Below, piece after piece: positions 1-8,145 of a stretch of 33,679 nucleotides of DNA; position 1 is the stretch's first letter; each line of letters opens with the position of its first letter. The stretch is from Agrilactobacillus composti DSM 18527 = JCM 14202 (GTDB taxonomy: Bacteria > Bacillota > Bacilli > Lactobacillales > Lactobacillaceae). Under the pieces are notes generated by a model. The model worked only from the letters and a program-made list of their open reading frames with translations, was not told where the DNA came from and ran no database searches. A program made the position numbers and the translations under genes. Location of the stretch: NCBI RefSeq assembly GCF_001436375.1, contig NZ_AZGA01000084.1:125183-158861 (forward strand). The letters run 5' to 3'.

Positions 1-75
1 ACGGGGGAATATCGGCGTTTACGAAATCAACTAAAAACGTCACTTAACGGTCTAAAATATGAAGTAATACCATAG
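1..75 (+). CDS. C-terminal end of an upstream gene, possibly cinA
   Basis: An open frame runs from the first base to a TAG at 73-75 and encodes 24 residues ending LKYEVIP. The pattern G-x-R-x-x-R followed by a helix with spaced leucines resembles the extreme C-terminus of CinA (competence/damage-inducible protein, NMN deamidase family). CinA is the usual upstream neighbour of recA in Firmicutes and is often co-transcribed with it. The identification rests mainly on that synteny, because the fragment is too short for a domain call. Confidence 0.45.
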   Translation, partial: TGEYRRLRNQLKTSLNGLKYEVIP

Positions 76-131
76 ACCGGATATGATCACACTTGATCAC
101 ATTTGTATACGTTTTAGAAAGCAGGGCACGA

Positions 132-1334
132 ATGGCTAAAGATGAACGTAAAGAAGCGCTGGCAACCGCGCTTAAAAAGATTGAAAAGAATTATGGTAAA
201 GGCGCTATTATGCGCATGGGTGATAAAGTTGATACGCAAATCTCCACGATTTCCTCCGGCTCTTTGGCTTTAGATGAAGCTTTAGGGGTTGGTGGTTATC
301 CTAGAGGACGTATTGTTGAAATATATGGACCTGAAAGTTCTGGTAAAACGACCGTTGCGCTCCACGCGGTTGCCGAAGTGCAACGACAAGGCGGTACGGC
401 GGCTTATATTGATGCCGAAAATGCCATGGATCCAGCTTATGCCACTAACCTAGGGGTCAATATTGATGATTTATTATTATCCCAGCCAGATACTGGTGAA
501 CAAGGCCTGGAAATTGCGGATGCCTTAGTTTCCAGTGGGGCGATTGACTTGGTTGTCGTAGATTCTGTGGCAGCCTTAGTTCCCCGGGCTGAAATTGAAG
601 GTGAAATGGGTGATGCCCATGTGGGTTTGCAAGCCCGTTTGATGTCTCAGGCACTACGTAAGTTATCTGGCACGATCAATAAAACGAAGACAATCGCGAT
701 TTTTATTAATCAAATTCGGGAAAAAGTCGGCGTTATGTTTGGGAGTCCAGAAACCACACCTGGTGGTCGCGCACTGAAGTTTTATGCCACGATTCGTTTA
801 GAGGTCAGACGGTCTGAACAAATTAAGAACGGTTCTGACATTATCGGGAATCGGACCAAGATTAAAGTGGTCAAGAATAAAGTGGCGCCACCATTCAAAC
901 TTGCTGAAGTCGATATTATGTATGGTAAAGGGATTTCCCGGACTGGTGAGTTGGTGGATATGGCCTCAGACAAAGATATTATCAAGAAGAGTGGTTCTTG
1001 GTATTCTTATGGGGAAGAACGGATTGGCCAAGGTCGTGAGAATGCTAAACTTTATTTAAGTGAACATCCAGATATTGAAGCTGAAGTCCGCAAAAAAGTA
1101 CGGACCGCTTATGGTATGGATGGTGATGCGGCCAAAGATGACCAAAAAGACACCAAGGATACTAAAGATGCTAAGGGTACTAAATCAGACAAAGATACGA
1201 AAGCCACAGAAGCTAAAACAGCGACCAAGGCTAAAGACACCCCAGCTAAGGCTGATAAAACGGATGCCAAAGCTAAAACGGATGCTAAAGAAGCAGAAGT
1301 TGATATCTTTGATACATCTGATGATAAGGCCTAA
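132..1334 (+). CDS. recA: RecA recombinase with long charged C-terminal tail
   Basis: RecA is the ATP-dependent strand-exchange protein of homologous recombination and the co-protease for LexA cleavage. The 400-residue product has the Walker A motif GPESSGKT at residues 66-73, a Walker B-type strand ([10 protein letters not shown]) and the L2 DNA-binding loop region ([19 protein letters not shown]). I chose the ATG at 132 because the protein then starts [10 protein letters not shown], as in the family; an upstream in-frame ATG at 93 would add 13 unconserved residues. Residues 332-400 are a low-complexity Lys/Asp/Thr/Ala tail ending in an acidic segment (VDIFDTSDD). RecA tails are variable and acidic, but this one is long and rich in lysine. 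I see no LexA/DinR-type box (GAAC-N4-GTTC) in the short upstream stretch, so any SOS control probably acts further upstream. Confidence 0.98.
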   Translation: MAKDERKEALATALKKIEKNYGKGAIMRMGDKVDTQISTISSGSLALDEALGVGGYPRGRIVEIYGPESSGKTTVALHAVAEVQRQGGTAAYIDAENAMDPAYATNLGVNIDDLLLSQPDTGEQGLEIADALVSSGAIDLVVVDSVAALVPRAEIEGEMGDAHVGLQARLMSQALRKLSGTINKTKTIAIFINQIREKVGVMFGSPETTPGGRALKFYATIRLEVRRSEQIKNGSDIIGNRTKIKVVKNKVAPPFKLAEVDIMYGKGISRTGELVDMASDKDIIKKSGSWYSYGEERIGQGRENAKLYLSEHPDIEAEVRKKVRTAYGMDGDAAKDDQKDTKDTKDAKGTKSDKDTKATEAKTATKAKDTPAKADKTDAKAKTDAKEAEVDIFDTSDDKA

Positions 1335-1395
1335 GCTGAAATTAATGTCATTATCTTGTAACTTATGCTCTGAAGTTTAATTAGAATCATAATTA

Positions 1396-1437
1396 GAAGT
1401 TGGTGCAATTCATGACGTTGTACCAGCTTCTTTTTTT
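1396..1437 (+). terminator. Rho-independent terminator after recA
   Basis: A 13-bp stem (GAAGTTGGTGCAA pairing with TTGTACCAGCTTC, two G-U pairs) is followed directly by seven T residues. It closes the recA transcription unit 62 bases after the stop codon. Confidence 0.9.
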
Positions 1438-1449
1438 AGAACCTAAATA

Positions 1450-1471
1450 TTTCAATGTTTTTACATTGAAA
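1450..1471. repeat. Perfect 9-bp inverted repeat upstream of the rny promoter
   Basis: TTTCAATGT and ACATTGAAA are separated by four T residues. The repeat ends 5 bases before the -35 box of the rny promoter. There is no T tract after it, so it is not a terminator. It could be a regulator-binding site or a chance palindrome in AT-rich DNA. Confidence 0.5.
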
Positions 1472-1476
1472 TAAAT

Positions 1477-1505
1477 TTGACATCATATGAAGCAAAATAT
1501 AGAAT
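1477..1505 (+). promoter_or_regulatory. Sigma-A-type promoter of rny
   Basis: A consensus -35 TTGACA at 1477-1482 and a -10 TAGAAT at 1500-1505 are separated by exactly 17 bases. This predicts a leader of about 75 bases before rny. The recA terminator lies upstream, so rny is an independent unit. Confidence 0.8.
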
Positions 1506-1586
1506 TATTGTTGTGTTAATAATCAATAAAAACATCTTTTAAATTTTTCGATTTTTCGTTAATTTTGATGATGCGGAGGTGAAATA

Positions 1587-3149
1587 ATGGATCTTTGGAT
1601 TCTAATAATCCTCGCAATCGTCATGCTAGTTGTTGGTGTGTTAGTTGGGTATGTTCTGCAAAAGCATGAACATGCAAAAGAGCTAGATGAAGCAAATCAG
1701 ACAGCTGCGGGGATTATTAAAGCAGCAAAAAAAGAAGCTGGAACGGCAAAGAAAGAAGCTATCTTAGAGGCAAAGGATCAGGCACATCAATACCGCCAGA
1801 GCCAAGAAGAAGAGCTAAAACAGCGCCGCAGTGAAGTTCAGAAACAAGAACATCGTGTTATTCAGCGTGAAGAGACGTTGGATCGCAAGGATGATTCTTT
1901 GGATAAAAAAGAACGATCTTTAGATGAGCGTGAAAACAAGCTTAACCAAAAGCGACAACAGCTCGATGATGAGCACAAAGAAATTTCTGCCACACTTGTT
2001 AAACAGCAAGCTGAACTGGAACGAATCGCTTCATTATCTCGCGAAGATGCTCGAGACGTTATTTTGTCTGAAACAAAAGACGATTTAACTCATGAACGGG
2101 CACAAATGATTAAGGCTAGCGTTGAAGAAGCCCATGAATCAGCTGATCGAAAGGCTCGGGATTTAATTGCCGAAGCTATTCAACGTAGTGCCGCTGATGT
2201 GGTTTCTGAGACAACGGTGACAGTTGTCACCCTACCAAGCGATGATATGAAGGGTCGGATTATTGGGCGTGAAGGCCGTAATATTCGCACTTTAGAAACG
2301 TTAACTGGGATTGACTTAATTATTGATGATACCCCAGAGGCCGTTGTATTAAGTGGCTTTGACCCGATTCGTCGGGAAATTGCCCGAATGGCCTTGGAGA
2401 AGTTAATTCAAGACGGTCGGATTCATCCGGCTCGAATTGAAGAGATGGTGGATAAGTCTAGAAAAGAAATGGATAATCGTATCCGCGAAATTGGGGAACA
2501 AGCCGTTTTTGATTTAGGTATTCATGGGATTCATCCAGATCTAATTAAAATCATTGGTCGCCTAAACTTTAGAACAAGTTATGGCCAAAATGTTTTGAAC
2601 CACTCAATTGAAGTTGCTAAGTTGGCTGGTGTATTAGCCGCTGAACTTGGCGCAGATGTTTCTTTAGCAAAACGCGCAGGATTATTACACGATATCGGTA
2701 AAGCATTAGATCATGAAGTTGATGGTTCCCACGTGGAAATTGGGGTTGAAATCGCCAATAAATACAAGGAATCAGAAACTGTCGTCAATACCATCGCCTC
2801 ACACCATGGCGATGTGGAACCAACAAGTATTATTGCCGTACTGGTGGCAGCCGCAGATGCTATTTCTGCAGCACGTCCTGGTGCGCGTTCGGAGTCATTA
2901 GAAAATTATTTGCATCGGTTAAACAAACTTGAAGAAATTACCAACAGCTTTGAAGGCGTGGATCATTCTTTTGCTATTCAAGCTGGTCGGGAAGTTCGGG
3001 TTATTGTCCAACCTAAAGAAGTCACCGATGATCAGACTGTCATATTAGCCAAAGATATTCGGGATCGAATCGAACAAGAATTACAATATCCTGGACATGT
3101 TAAGATCACAGTCATCCGAGAAACTCGGACGATTGAGTATGCGAAGTAA
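1587..3149 (+). CDS. rny: Ribonuclease Y
   Basis: RNase Y is the membrane-anchored endoribonuclease that initiates mRNA decay in many Firmicutes. The 520-residue protein matches family length. One N-terminal membrane helix spans about residues 3-23. A long charged coiled coil follows (about 30-200), then a KH RNA-binding domain with the motif [15 protein letters not shown] (about 220-275), and an HD phosphohydrolase domain with the metal-binding [12 protein letters not shown] (about 335-430). The ATG at 1587 follows GGAGGT with proper spacing. The gene is flanked by its own promoter and terminator, so it appears monocistronic. Confidence 0.97.
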   Translation: MDLWILIILAIVMLVVGVLVGYVLQKHEHAKELDEANQTAAGIIKAAKKEAGTAKKEAILEAKDQAHQYRQSQEEELKQRRSEVQKQEHRVIQREETLDRKDDSLDKKERSLDERENKLNQKRQQLDDEHKEISATLVKQQAELERIASLSREDARDVILSETKDDLTHERAQMIKASVEEAHESADRKARDLIAEAIQRSAADVVSETTVTVVTLPSDDMKGRIIGREGRNIRTLETLTGIDLIIDDTPEAVVLSGFDPIRREIARMALEKLIQDGRIHPARIEEMVDKSRKEMDNRIREIGEQAVFDLGIHGIHPDLIKIIGRLNFRTSYGQNVLNHSIEVAKLAGVLAAELGADVSLAKRAGLLHDIGKALDHEVDGSHVEIGVEIANKYKESETVVNTIASHHGDVEPTSIIAVLVAAADAISAARPGARSESLENYLHRLNKLEEITNSFEGVDHSFAIQAGREVRVIVQPKEVTDDQTVILAKDIRDRIEQELQYPGHVKITVIRETRTIEYAK

Positions 3150-3223
3150 TCAAGCATGACTTAGGCGCAATGGCCTGAGCATAAATAGGCACTTATAACA
3201 TTGATCGGCTATAGACTGACAAG

Positions 3224-3259
3224 AATCGAGACAAAATCAAAATTTTGTTTCGATTTTTT
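3224..3259 (+). terminator. Rho-independent terminator after rny
   Basis: AATCGAGACAAAAT pairs with ATTTTGTTTCGATT (14 bp, one G-U pair) around a four-base CAAA loop and runs into a T tract. It separates rny from tagO. Confidence 0.88.
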
Positions 3260-3291
3260 AATTGGCGTGATATTCTTAAAGGTGATTGCTA

Positions 3292-3320
3292 TTGTTTTGT
3301 CTAGGCACGATTTGTATAAT
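3292..3320 (+). promoter_or_regulatory. Promoter of tagO
   Basis: A -35 TTGTTT at 3292-3297 and a perfect -10 TATAAT at 3315-3320 have a 17-base spacer. The promoter lies inside the longest possible upstream extension of the tagO frame (from 3286). That extension would therefore not be on the mRNA, which places the true start downstream. Confidence 0.7.
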
Positions 3321-3348
3321 TGTGCTAGATAAAGAAAGTTGGTTTGAG

Positions 3349-4479
3349 ATGTCTAGTATGTTTTCCGTAATCGTTAAATTAGTGTTAACTATGATCATTG
3401 CTGCTGCCATTACGCCATTCGTCCGTAAAATGGCCTTTGTTTTGGGGGCAGTGGATAAGCCAAATGCGCGCCGGGTGAATACCAAGCCCATGCCTACTAT
3501 GGGGGGATTGGGTATTTTTGTGGCGTTTACTTTTTCGACCTTCGTGTTATTGCGGATTCAATTTCCGACACATGAATTATTTTCAGTCTTTTTAGCTGAA
3601 GTTGTCATTATTCTAACAGGGATGATCGACGATATTAAAGAGCTCAAACCCCATCAGAAGATGGGCGGTATCTTTTTAGCGTCGTTAATTATCTATTTCT
3701 TAGCAGGTATTCGCATGAACCAAATTGTGCTACCATTTTTTGGGGCCATTCAGTTGGGCTGGTTAAGTTTGCCGATCACGGTTTTTTGGATTTTAGCTAT
3801 TACCAATGCGGTGAATTTAATTGATGGTTTAGATGGTTTAGCCACAGGGGTCTCAATTATTGGCTTGTTTACCATGGGAATCGTGGGTTACTTTTTCTTA
3901 ACGATTCCAAATGTTTATGTTTCAATTTGGATTTTCGCATTAGTTGCTGCTTTACTTGGATTCTTACCCCATAATTTTCATCCCGCTAAGATATTCCTAG
4001 GCGATACCGGCGCACTTTTTATTGGTTTTATGATTGCCGTCTTTTCGTTAAAGGGCTTAAAGAACGTCACTTTTGTTACCCTATTGATTCCAGTGATCAT
4101 TCTCGGGGTACCCATTACCGATACAGTTTACGCAATTTTACGCCGACTCTTAAATAAAAAACCAATTTCGCAAGCGGATAAACATCATTTACACCATGTT
4201 TTAATGGGGATGGGCTTATCCCACCGGCAAACGGTATTAGTCATTTATGGCTTAGCCTTGATTTTTGCCTTTATCTCTTTGCTTTATCCTTTATCCTCAC
4301 TATGGGGCAATATTTTACTGACCATCTTTGTCTTGATTGGCCTGGAGTTATTCATTGAATCCATTGGCTTGCTTGGAGATGGACGCCGGCCTTTGATACG
4401 CCGAATTGAGCGGGCAGTTAAGACTTTGGCCCGGGGTGAGTCCGTAGACAAAACAGGGCATAAACCTCAAGATAAATAA
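3349..4479 (+). CDS. tagO: Undecaprenyl-phosphate GlcNAc-1-phosphate transferase (TagO/WecA family)
   Basis: The enzyme transfers GlcNAc-1-P from UDP-GlcNAc to undecaprenyl phosphate, the committed step for the wall teichoic acid linkage unit and for some other surface glycans. The 376-residue polytopic membrane protein carries the MraY/WecA-superfamily signatures: the aspartate pair in GMIDD (91-95), NAVNLIDGLDGLA (153-165), GDTG (218-221) and a cytoplasmic HHLHH histidine cluster (279-283). I place the start at ATG 3349, downstream of the predicted TSS. A second ATG at 3358, preceded by GAGATG, is an alternative because no strong Shine-Dalgarno precedes either. It is convergent with the next gene. 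Confidence 0.94.
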   Translation: MSSMFSVIVKLVLTMIIAAAITPFVRKMAFVLGAVDKPNARRVNTKPMPTMGGLGIFVAFTFSTFVLLRIQFPTHELFSVFLAEVVIILTGMIDDIKELKPHQKMGGIFLASLIIYFLAGIRMNQIVLPFFGAIQLGWLSLPITVFWILAITNAVNLIDGLDGLATGVSIIGLFTMGIVGYFFLTIPNVYVSIWIFALVAALLGFLPHNFHPAKIFLGDTGALFIGFMIAVFSLKGLKNVTFVTLLIPVIILGVPITDTVYAILRRLLNKKPISQADKHHLHHVLMGMGLSHRQTVLVIYGLALIFAFISLLYPLSSLWGNILLTIFVLIGLELFIESIGLLGDGRRPLIRRIERAVKTLARGESVDKTGHKPQDK

Positions 4480-4481
4480 AG

Positions 4482-4527
4482 AAACGATAGACTTAAGCGA
4501 TTTTTTGCTTAAATCTATCGTTTTTAT
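4482..4527. terminator. Bidirectional terminator between tagO and yigZ
   Basis: AAACGATAGA-x-TTAAGC pairs with GCTTAA-x-TCTATCGTTT around a short T-rich loop (16 of 17 positions). T runs flank it on the plus strand, and the A-rich 5' flank serves as a T run on the minus strand. It lies between the stop codons of two convergent genes. Confidence 0.88.
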
Positions 4528-4532
4528 TTTGG

Positions 4533-5177
4533 CTAGGATTCAGCTGTCACTAAAACTTCACGGTAACGTTCAGGCCCAACGGTAAAGGCCACCTGGCCAC
4601 TGAGCAGTTCGATTAAATCGGCCTTTACTTTTTCTAAATCCCCCGTATCGATGTAAGTACTGACGGCCACGTCAGCACCATATTGCGTATCTTCAAGGTC
4701 GTATTGACTATCCTTGAAGTAGTTCAACACAAAATCGACTTGATGATAAGCTAAGTGAAATTGTAATAAACGCTGCAAAGTCCCCCGGACGATCCCAATG
4801 GCATGGGCCGCTTCAGAAACGGAATTGCTATAGGCCCGAATTAGGCCACCAGTTCCCAGTTTGATACCGCCAAAATAACGGGTCGTCACTGCAATGACGT
4901 TTTGTAATTTCATGAGTTTTAAGCTTTCGAGCATGGGTAAGCCGGCAGTTCCCGAAGGCTCGCCATCATCATTGGCTCTTTGAATATCATCCTTTGGGCC
5001 AATCATATAGGCACTGCAGTGGTGGGTTGCTTTATAATGTTCTTTTTTGATTTGATCGAGAAATGCTTTGGCTTCTGATTCTGTTTGGATCCGCGCCATA
5101 TTGGTGATGAAGCGGGATTTTTTGATTTCCAATTCGTGAACGCCGTTTTTTTGGATGGTGCGATAGTTGTTAAGCAA
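4533..5177 (-). CDS. YigZ/IMPACT (UPF0029) family protein
   Basis: The 214-residue protein has the signature of the YigZ/YvyE/IMPACT family: NDDGEPSGTAGLPML followed by RYFGGIKLGTGGLIRAYS, then a C-terminal alpha/beta domain. The family is implicated in translation-stress responses, but its biochemical role in bacteria is unsettled. The start is TTG at 5177, eight bases after GGAGG on the minus strand. An out-of-frame ATG lies between them and opens a three-codon frame (ATG ATT GCT TAA) that overlaps the TTG. The gene is divergent from comFA with only 41 bases between the start codons. Confidence 0.9.
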   Translation of the reverse strand: MLNNYRTIQKNGVHELEIKKSRFITNMARIQTESEAKAFLDQIKKEHYKATHHCSAYMIGPKDDIQRANDDGEPSGTAGLPMLESLKLMKLQNVIAVTTRYFGGIKLGTGGLIRAYSNSVSEAAHAIGIVRGTLQRLLQFHLAYHQVDFVLNYFKDSQYDLEDTQYGADVAVSTYIDTGDLEKVKADLIELLSGQVAFTVGPERYREVLVTAES

Positions 5178-5218
5178 TCATGCTGCCTCCTGACGTAATT
5201 TAAATAAGGTGATGCTTA

Positions 5219-6538
5219 ATGAATGAATTGTTATACGGTCGGCGGTTGACGACCAATGAATTAGGGCAGCTGGGTTTTTCTGCCGCCATACTGGCCACTT
5301 TGCCAAATGAACCGGCTATGTTTTGTCAAGGACACACGGTGACGTGTCAACGTTGTAGTTATAAGCATAGCAAAAGCGCCGTTCAATTGCCAAAGGGCAA
5401 CTATTATTGCCCCGAATGTCTGCCGTTGGGGCGAATAACCTCTGAACAAAAATTATACCACTTACCTGAACCCAATGATTTTGTCGTCAATACGCCAATC
5501 TTGACTTGGTCCGGGAGCTTGACACCGGGCCAGGCTAAAGTTTCCGCGGATTTAATTGCTGGTTATGGCCAACAGCGAGCTCAATTGCTGTGGGCGGTGA
5601 CCGGGGCCGGGAAAACGGAGATGTTATTTCCCCTATTGGCTGCAGCTTTAGCCCAAGGGGATCGCATTGGACTGGCAAGTCCTAGAATAGATGTGTGTAA
5701 TGAGCTATTTCCACGTCTACAACAAGCTTTTGCCAATACCAGTATGCAATTGCTGCACGGCCAGCAAAATGCACCCTATGCCTATACACAGCTCACTGTG
5801 AGCACGACGCATCAACTGCTGCGTTTTTACCGTGCTTTTGATTTGTTGATTATTGATGAAGTTGATGCTTTTCCCTTTGTGGGCAACCAAAGTTTGAATT
5901 TTGCTGCCGAACAAGCACTTAAATCTGGCCATGGTATTGTGAACTTGACGGCCACACCTACTAAACAGCTCCAACAGCAAAGTCGACGCCAAGAACTGCA
6001 AACCAGCTACTTAACCCGGCGCTTTCATGGCCGGCTGTTGCCTTTGCCTAAACTAAGACAGCACTATCAGTTGGCGGCCAAAATAGCACAGGGCCATCTA
6101 CCTAAAGCATTTTGGCGTCAGGTTCGCCAAAGCCTCGAGCGTAAGCGCCAGGTACTAGTCTTTTTACCCCGGATCGCGCAACTAGCTGAACTGGCAAAAA
6201 TATGCCAAGTGAATTTAACCGTTAAGATCGCGGCAGTTTATGCTGGTGACGAACAGCGGCAGGCTAAAATTACGGCTTTTCGCCAAAAACAGGTACAACT
6301 GCTTTTAACGACGACGATCTTAGAGCGGGGCGTGACGTTCAGTAATATCGATGTTTATGTGCTGCAAGCCGATGCAGCGGTTTTTAATGCGGCGGCTTTA
6401 GTTCAGATTGCTGGTCGGGCCGGTCGGGATGCTAAATTTGCCAATGGCCAGGTAAGCTTCTTTTATGAACACTATACCAAGGCTATCCAGACATGCTGTC
6501 GGCAAATTAAGTATATGAATGCCCAGGAGGACAATTGA
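5219..6538 (+). CDS. comFA: Competence DNA-uptake ATPase ComFA
   Basis: ComFA is a DEAD-box-like ATPase that drives import of single-stranded DNA through the ComEC pore in naturally competent Firmicutes. The 439-residue protein has a zinc finger from C43xxC46 and C64xxC67, Walker A TGAGKT (128-133), the DEVD motif at 213-216, motif III TATPT, and the helicase motif VI-like QIAGRAGR near the C-terminus. The ATG at 5219 follows AAGGTG. The frame is intact, so the gene looks functional. I see no ComX/SigH-type competence box in the 41-base intergenic gap. The downstream comFC overlaps by one base. Confidence 0.96.
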   Translation: MNELLYGRRLTTNELGQLGFSAAILATLPNEPAMFCQGHTVTCQRCSYKHSKSAVQLPKGNYYCPECLPLGRITSEQKLYHLPEPNDFVVNTPILTWSGSLTPGQAKVSADLIAGYGQQRAQLLWAVTGAGKTEMLFPLLAAALAQGDRIGLASPRIDVCNELFPRLQQAFANTSMQLLHGQQNAPYAYTQLTVSTTHQLLRFYRAFDLLIIDEVDAFPFVGNQSLNFAAEQALKSGHGIVNLTATPTKQLQQQSRRQELQTSYLTRRFHGRLLPLPKLRQHYQLAAKIAQGHLPKAFWRQVRQSLERKRQVLVFLPRIAQLAELAKICQVNLTVKIAAVYAGDEQRQAKITAFRQKQVQLLLTTTILERGVTFSNIDVYVLQADAAVFNAAALVQIAGRAGRDAKFANGQVSFFYEHYTKAIQTCCRQIKYMNAQEDN

Positions 6539-7230
6539 TGAATTGCCGGTGGTGCCATGGCCCAATCGAAGCTACTTTAACAGTGGCTGATATCTTAAGT
6601 TTCCGTCCCTTACAGCCCCTTAGATTGTGTTCAGTGTGCTTGGAGACTTTTCAACGGATACCCAAGGATAATATTTGCCCTATTTGCCAACGCTTAGATA
6701 CTAAAGGCGCAGTTTGTACACAGTGTCAGGCCTGGCAACAGTTATGGCCAAATGAGACGCTCGAAAATAAAGCTATCTTTTATTATAATCACGAAATGCA
6801 AGCTTTTTTTCAACAATATAAAGGCAATGGGGATTATCGCTTGGCAGATAGTTTTCAAGCACCATTACAAGCTGCTTTAAAACCCCAACCAAAACAGTTA
6901 TTCACTTTTATTCCCAGCGCACCTAGTCATTTCGAAAAACGGGGATTTGATCCGGTGGTGGGTTTATTTAGCGGTGTGGTGCCTTTGGTATCTTTATTAA
7001 CCAAGGCTGAAACGCCGCAACCCCAGGCACAAAAATCCCGGGAGGCTAGATTGAACACACCGCAATTTTTAACCTTCACTGGCGGACGTCGGCAGCTCAA
7101 GGGCATTCAAGAAATCATTCTCTTAGACGATATTTATACAACTGGGCGGACGTTGATGCATGGCCGAACTTGTCTGCGGAATGCGGGATTTAGCGGGGAT
7201 TTAAAAACTTTTTGCTTGGTTCGGGCATAA
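6538..7230 (+). CDS. comFC: Competence phosphoribosyltransferase-like protein ComFC
   Basis: ComFC belongs to the GntX/ComF amidophosphoribosyltransferase-like family and acts with ComFA during DNA uptake. The 230-residue protein has four cysteine pairs that could bind two zinc ions (C3xxC6, C31xxC34, C47xxC50, C60xxC63). A C-terminal PRPP-binding loop, ILLDDIYTTGRT, follows. The ATG at 6538 overlaps the comFA stop as TGATG and follows AGGAGG by 7 bases; a TTG at 6535 is also in frame but less likely. The overlap indicates translational coupling with comFA. Confidence 0.94.
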   Translation: MNCRWCHGPIEATLTVADILSFRPLQPLRLCSVCLETFQRIPKDNICPICQRLDTKGAVCTQCQAWQQLWPNETLENKAIFYYNHEMQAFFQQYKGNGDYRLADSFQAPLQAALKPQPKQLFTFIPSAPSHFEKRGFDPVVGLFSGVVPLVSLLTKAETPQPQAQKSREARLNTPQFLTFTGGRRQLKGIQEIILLDDIYTTGRTLMHGRTCLRNAGFSGDLKTFCLVRA

Positions 7231-7245
7231 AAAGACACGGAATCA

Positions 7246-7274
7246 TTGTTAATTAAAGCGCTTTTAGCTATAAT
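7246..7274 (+). promoter_or_regulatory. Promoter of hpf
   Basis: A -35 TTGTTA at 7246-7251 and a perfect -10 TATAAT at 7269-7274 have a 17-base spacer. The spacer contains a 10-bp palindrome, AAAGCGCTTT (7255-7264), whose core resembles a catabolite-responsive element. The outer G and C of the cre consensus are missing. The predicted leader is about 80 bases. Confidence 0.8.
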
Positions 7275-7286
7275 TAGAGTATAGAA

Positions 7287-7321
7287 GAAAACAATTTACG
7301 AGTGGTCCGTAATTTGTTTTC
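7287..7321 (+). promoter_or_regulatory. Stable hairpin in the hpf 5' leader
   Basis: GAAAACAATTTACG pairs with CGTAATTTGTTTTC (14 bp, one mismatch) around a 7-base loop, starting within about 7 bases of the predicted transcript start. It is not followed by a T run, so it is not a typical terminator. Such 5'-end stems can protect mRNA from decay. A second small hairpin follows at 7326-7342 (AGAGAA / TTCTCT), just before the ribosome binding site. Confidence 0.6.
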
Positions 7322-7359
7322 CTAGAGAGAATAATTTTCTCTGAAAGGAGAGACATTCT

Positions 7360-7932
7360 ATGCTAACATACAATGTTCGTGGTGAAAATATTGAGGTAAC
7401 TGAGGCAATCCGCAATTATGTGGAGAAGAAAATTAGTAAATTGAACAAGTACTTCGAGGATGTACCTGATTCAATTGCACATATTAATTTAAAGGTTTAT
7501 CCAGACAAGACAGCTAAGGTGGAAGTTACAATTCCGCTGCCTTTCCTAGTTTTAAGGGCTGAAGAAACATCTCCAGATTTATACGCAAGTGTTGATTTGG
7601 TTACTGATAAACTTGAACGTCAGATTCGTAAATACAAGACCAAAATCAACCGTAAATCCCGTGAAAAAGGGCTTAAAAACTTTGATTTGACTGGTCCAGA
7701 TAATGGCGTGCAAGATGCACCTAAGAATGATAATGAGGACGACAGCGATCAACTTGAGGTTGTTCGTACGAAACGTGTCTCTCTCAAACCAATGGATTCG
7801 GAAGAAGCCATTTTACAAATGGATATGTTGGGCCACAATTTCTTCATTTTTGAAGATGCTGAAACCAATGGCACAAGCATTGTTTATCGTCGTCGTGATG
7901 GCCGTTATGGTTTGATCGAAACAGATGAATAA
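7360..7932 (+). CDS. hpf: Long-form ribosome hibernation promoting factor
   Basis: Long HPF (RaiA/YfiA superfamily) binds the 30S subunit in stationary phase and dimerises 70S ribosomes into 100S particles through its C-terminal domain. The 190-residue protein has the N-terminal HPF fold (about 1-105), a variable acidic linker (about 110-130) and the conserved C-terminal dimerisation domain (about 133-190, RTKRVSLKPMDSEEAILQMD through YGLIETDE). The length matches the long form. The ATG follows AAAGGAG. Its own promoter, hairpin leader and terminator make it a single-gene unit. Confidence 0.97.
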   Translation: MLTYNVRGENIEVTEAIRNYVEKKISKLNKYFEDVPDSIAHINLKVYPDKTAKVEVTIPLPFLVLRAEETSPDLYASVDLVTDKLERQIRKYKTKINRKSREKGLKNFDLTGPDNGVQDAPKNDNEDDSDQLEVVRTKRVSLKPMDSEEAILQMDMLGHNFFIFEDAETNGTSIVYRRRDGRYGLIETDE

Positions 7933-7963
7933 TTGTAATTAAAACGTAATAGATGTTAATATT

Positions 7964-7987
7964 AAGACCGCCAAAGCGGTCTTTTTT
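7964..7987 (+). terminator. Rho-independent terminator after hpf
   Basis: AAGACCGC and GCGGTCTT form a perfect 8-bp stem with a CAAA tetraloop, followed by T residues. Confidence 0.93.
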
Positions 7988-8034
7988 GTGTGAACACAAG
8001 CGAATATAAGGTAAATTAATCACCGTGCTAGGTT

Positions 8035-8065
8035 TTGACGGTTTTATTTTACGGGGCAATATGCT
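8035..8065 (+). promoter_or_regulatory. Probable promoter of secA
   Basis: A -35 TTGACG at 8035-8040 and a -10 TATGCT at 8060-8065 are separated by 19 bases, slightly long. An overlapping TAAAAT at 8065-8070 could shift the -10. The predicted leader is about 75 bases. The leader contains TACGAATA at 8093-8100, which matches the streptococcal ComX box by sequence, but nothing else supports competence control of secA. Confidence 0.5.
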
Positions 8066-8145
8066 AAAATTTAATGGATTCGGTTATGAAAATACGAATA
8101 TGATGAATGTATATAACATGTACTTTTCAAGAAGGGAACTATTTA

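Noticed and set aside
84-101. Direct repeat TGATCACA (84-91 and 94-101) before recA as an SOS operator
   Set aside because: It does not match the DinR/LexA consensus GAAC-N4-GTTC, and recA may be transcribed from further upstream with its neighbour.
1060-1380. 106-codon open frame overlapping the recA 3' end in another frame
   Set aside because: It is produced by the repetitive AAA/GAT/GCT codons of the RecA tail, has no ribosome binding site, and its lysine/leucine composition is the expected frame shadow.
3297-3320. TTGTCT paired with TATAAT as the tagO promoter
   Set aside because: The spacer is only 12 bases. TTGTTT five bases upstream gives a 17-base spacer with the same -10.
8093-8100. 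TACGAATA upstream of secA as a ComX-type competence box
   Set aside because: Identical to the streptococcal box in eight bases, but secA is a housekeeping gene with another promoter candidate, and the competence operon comFA-comFC in this window lacks such a box. Chance is likely.
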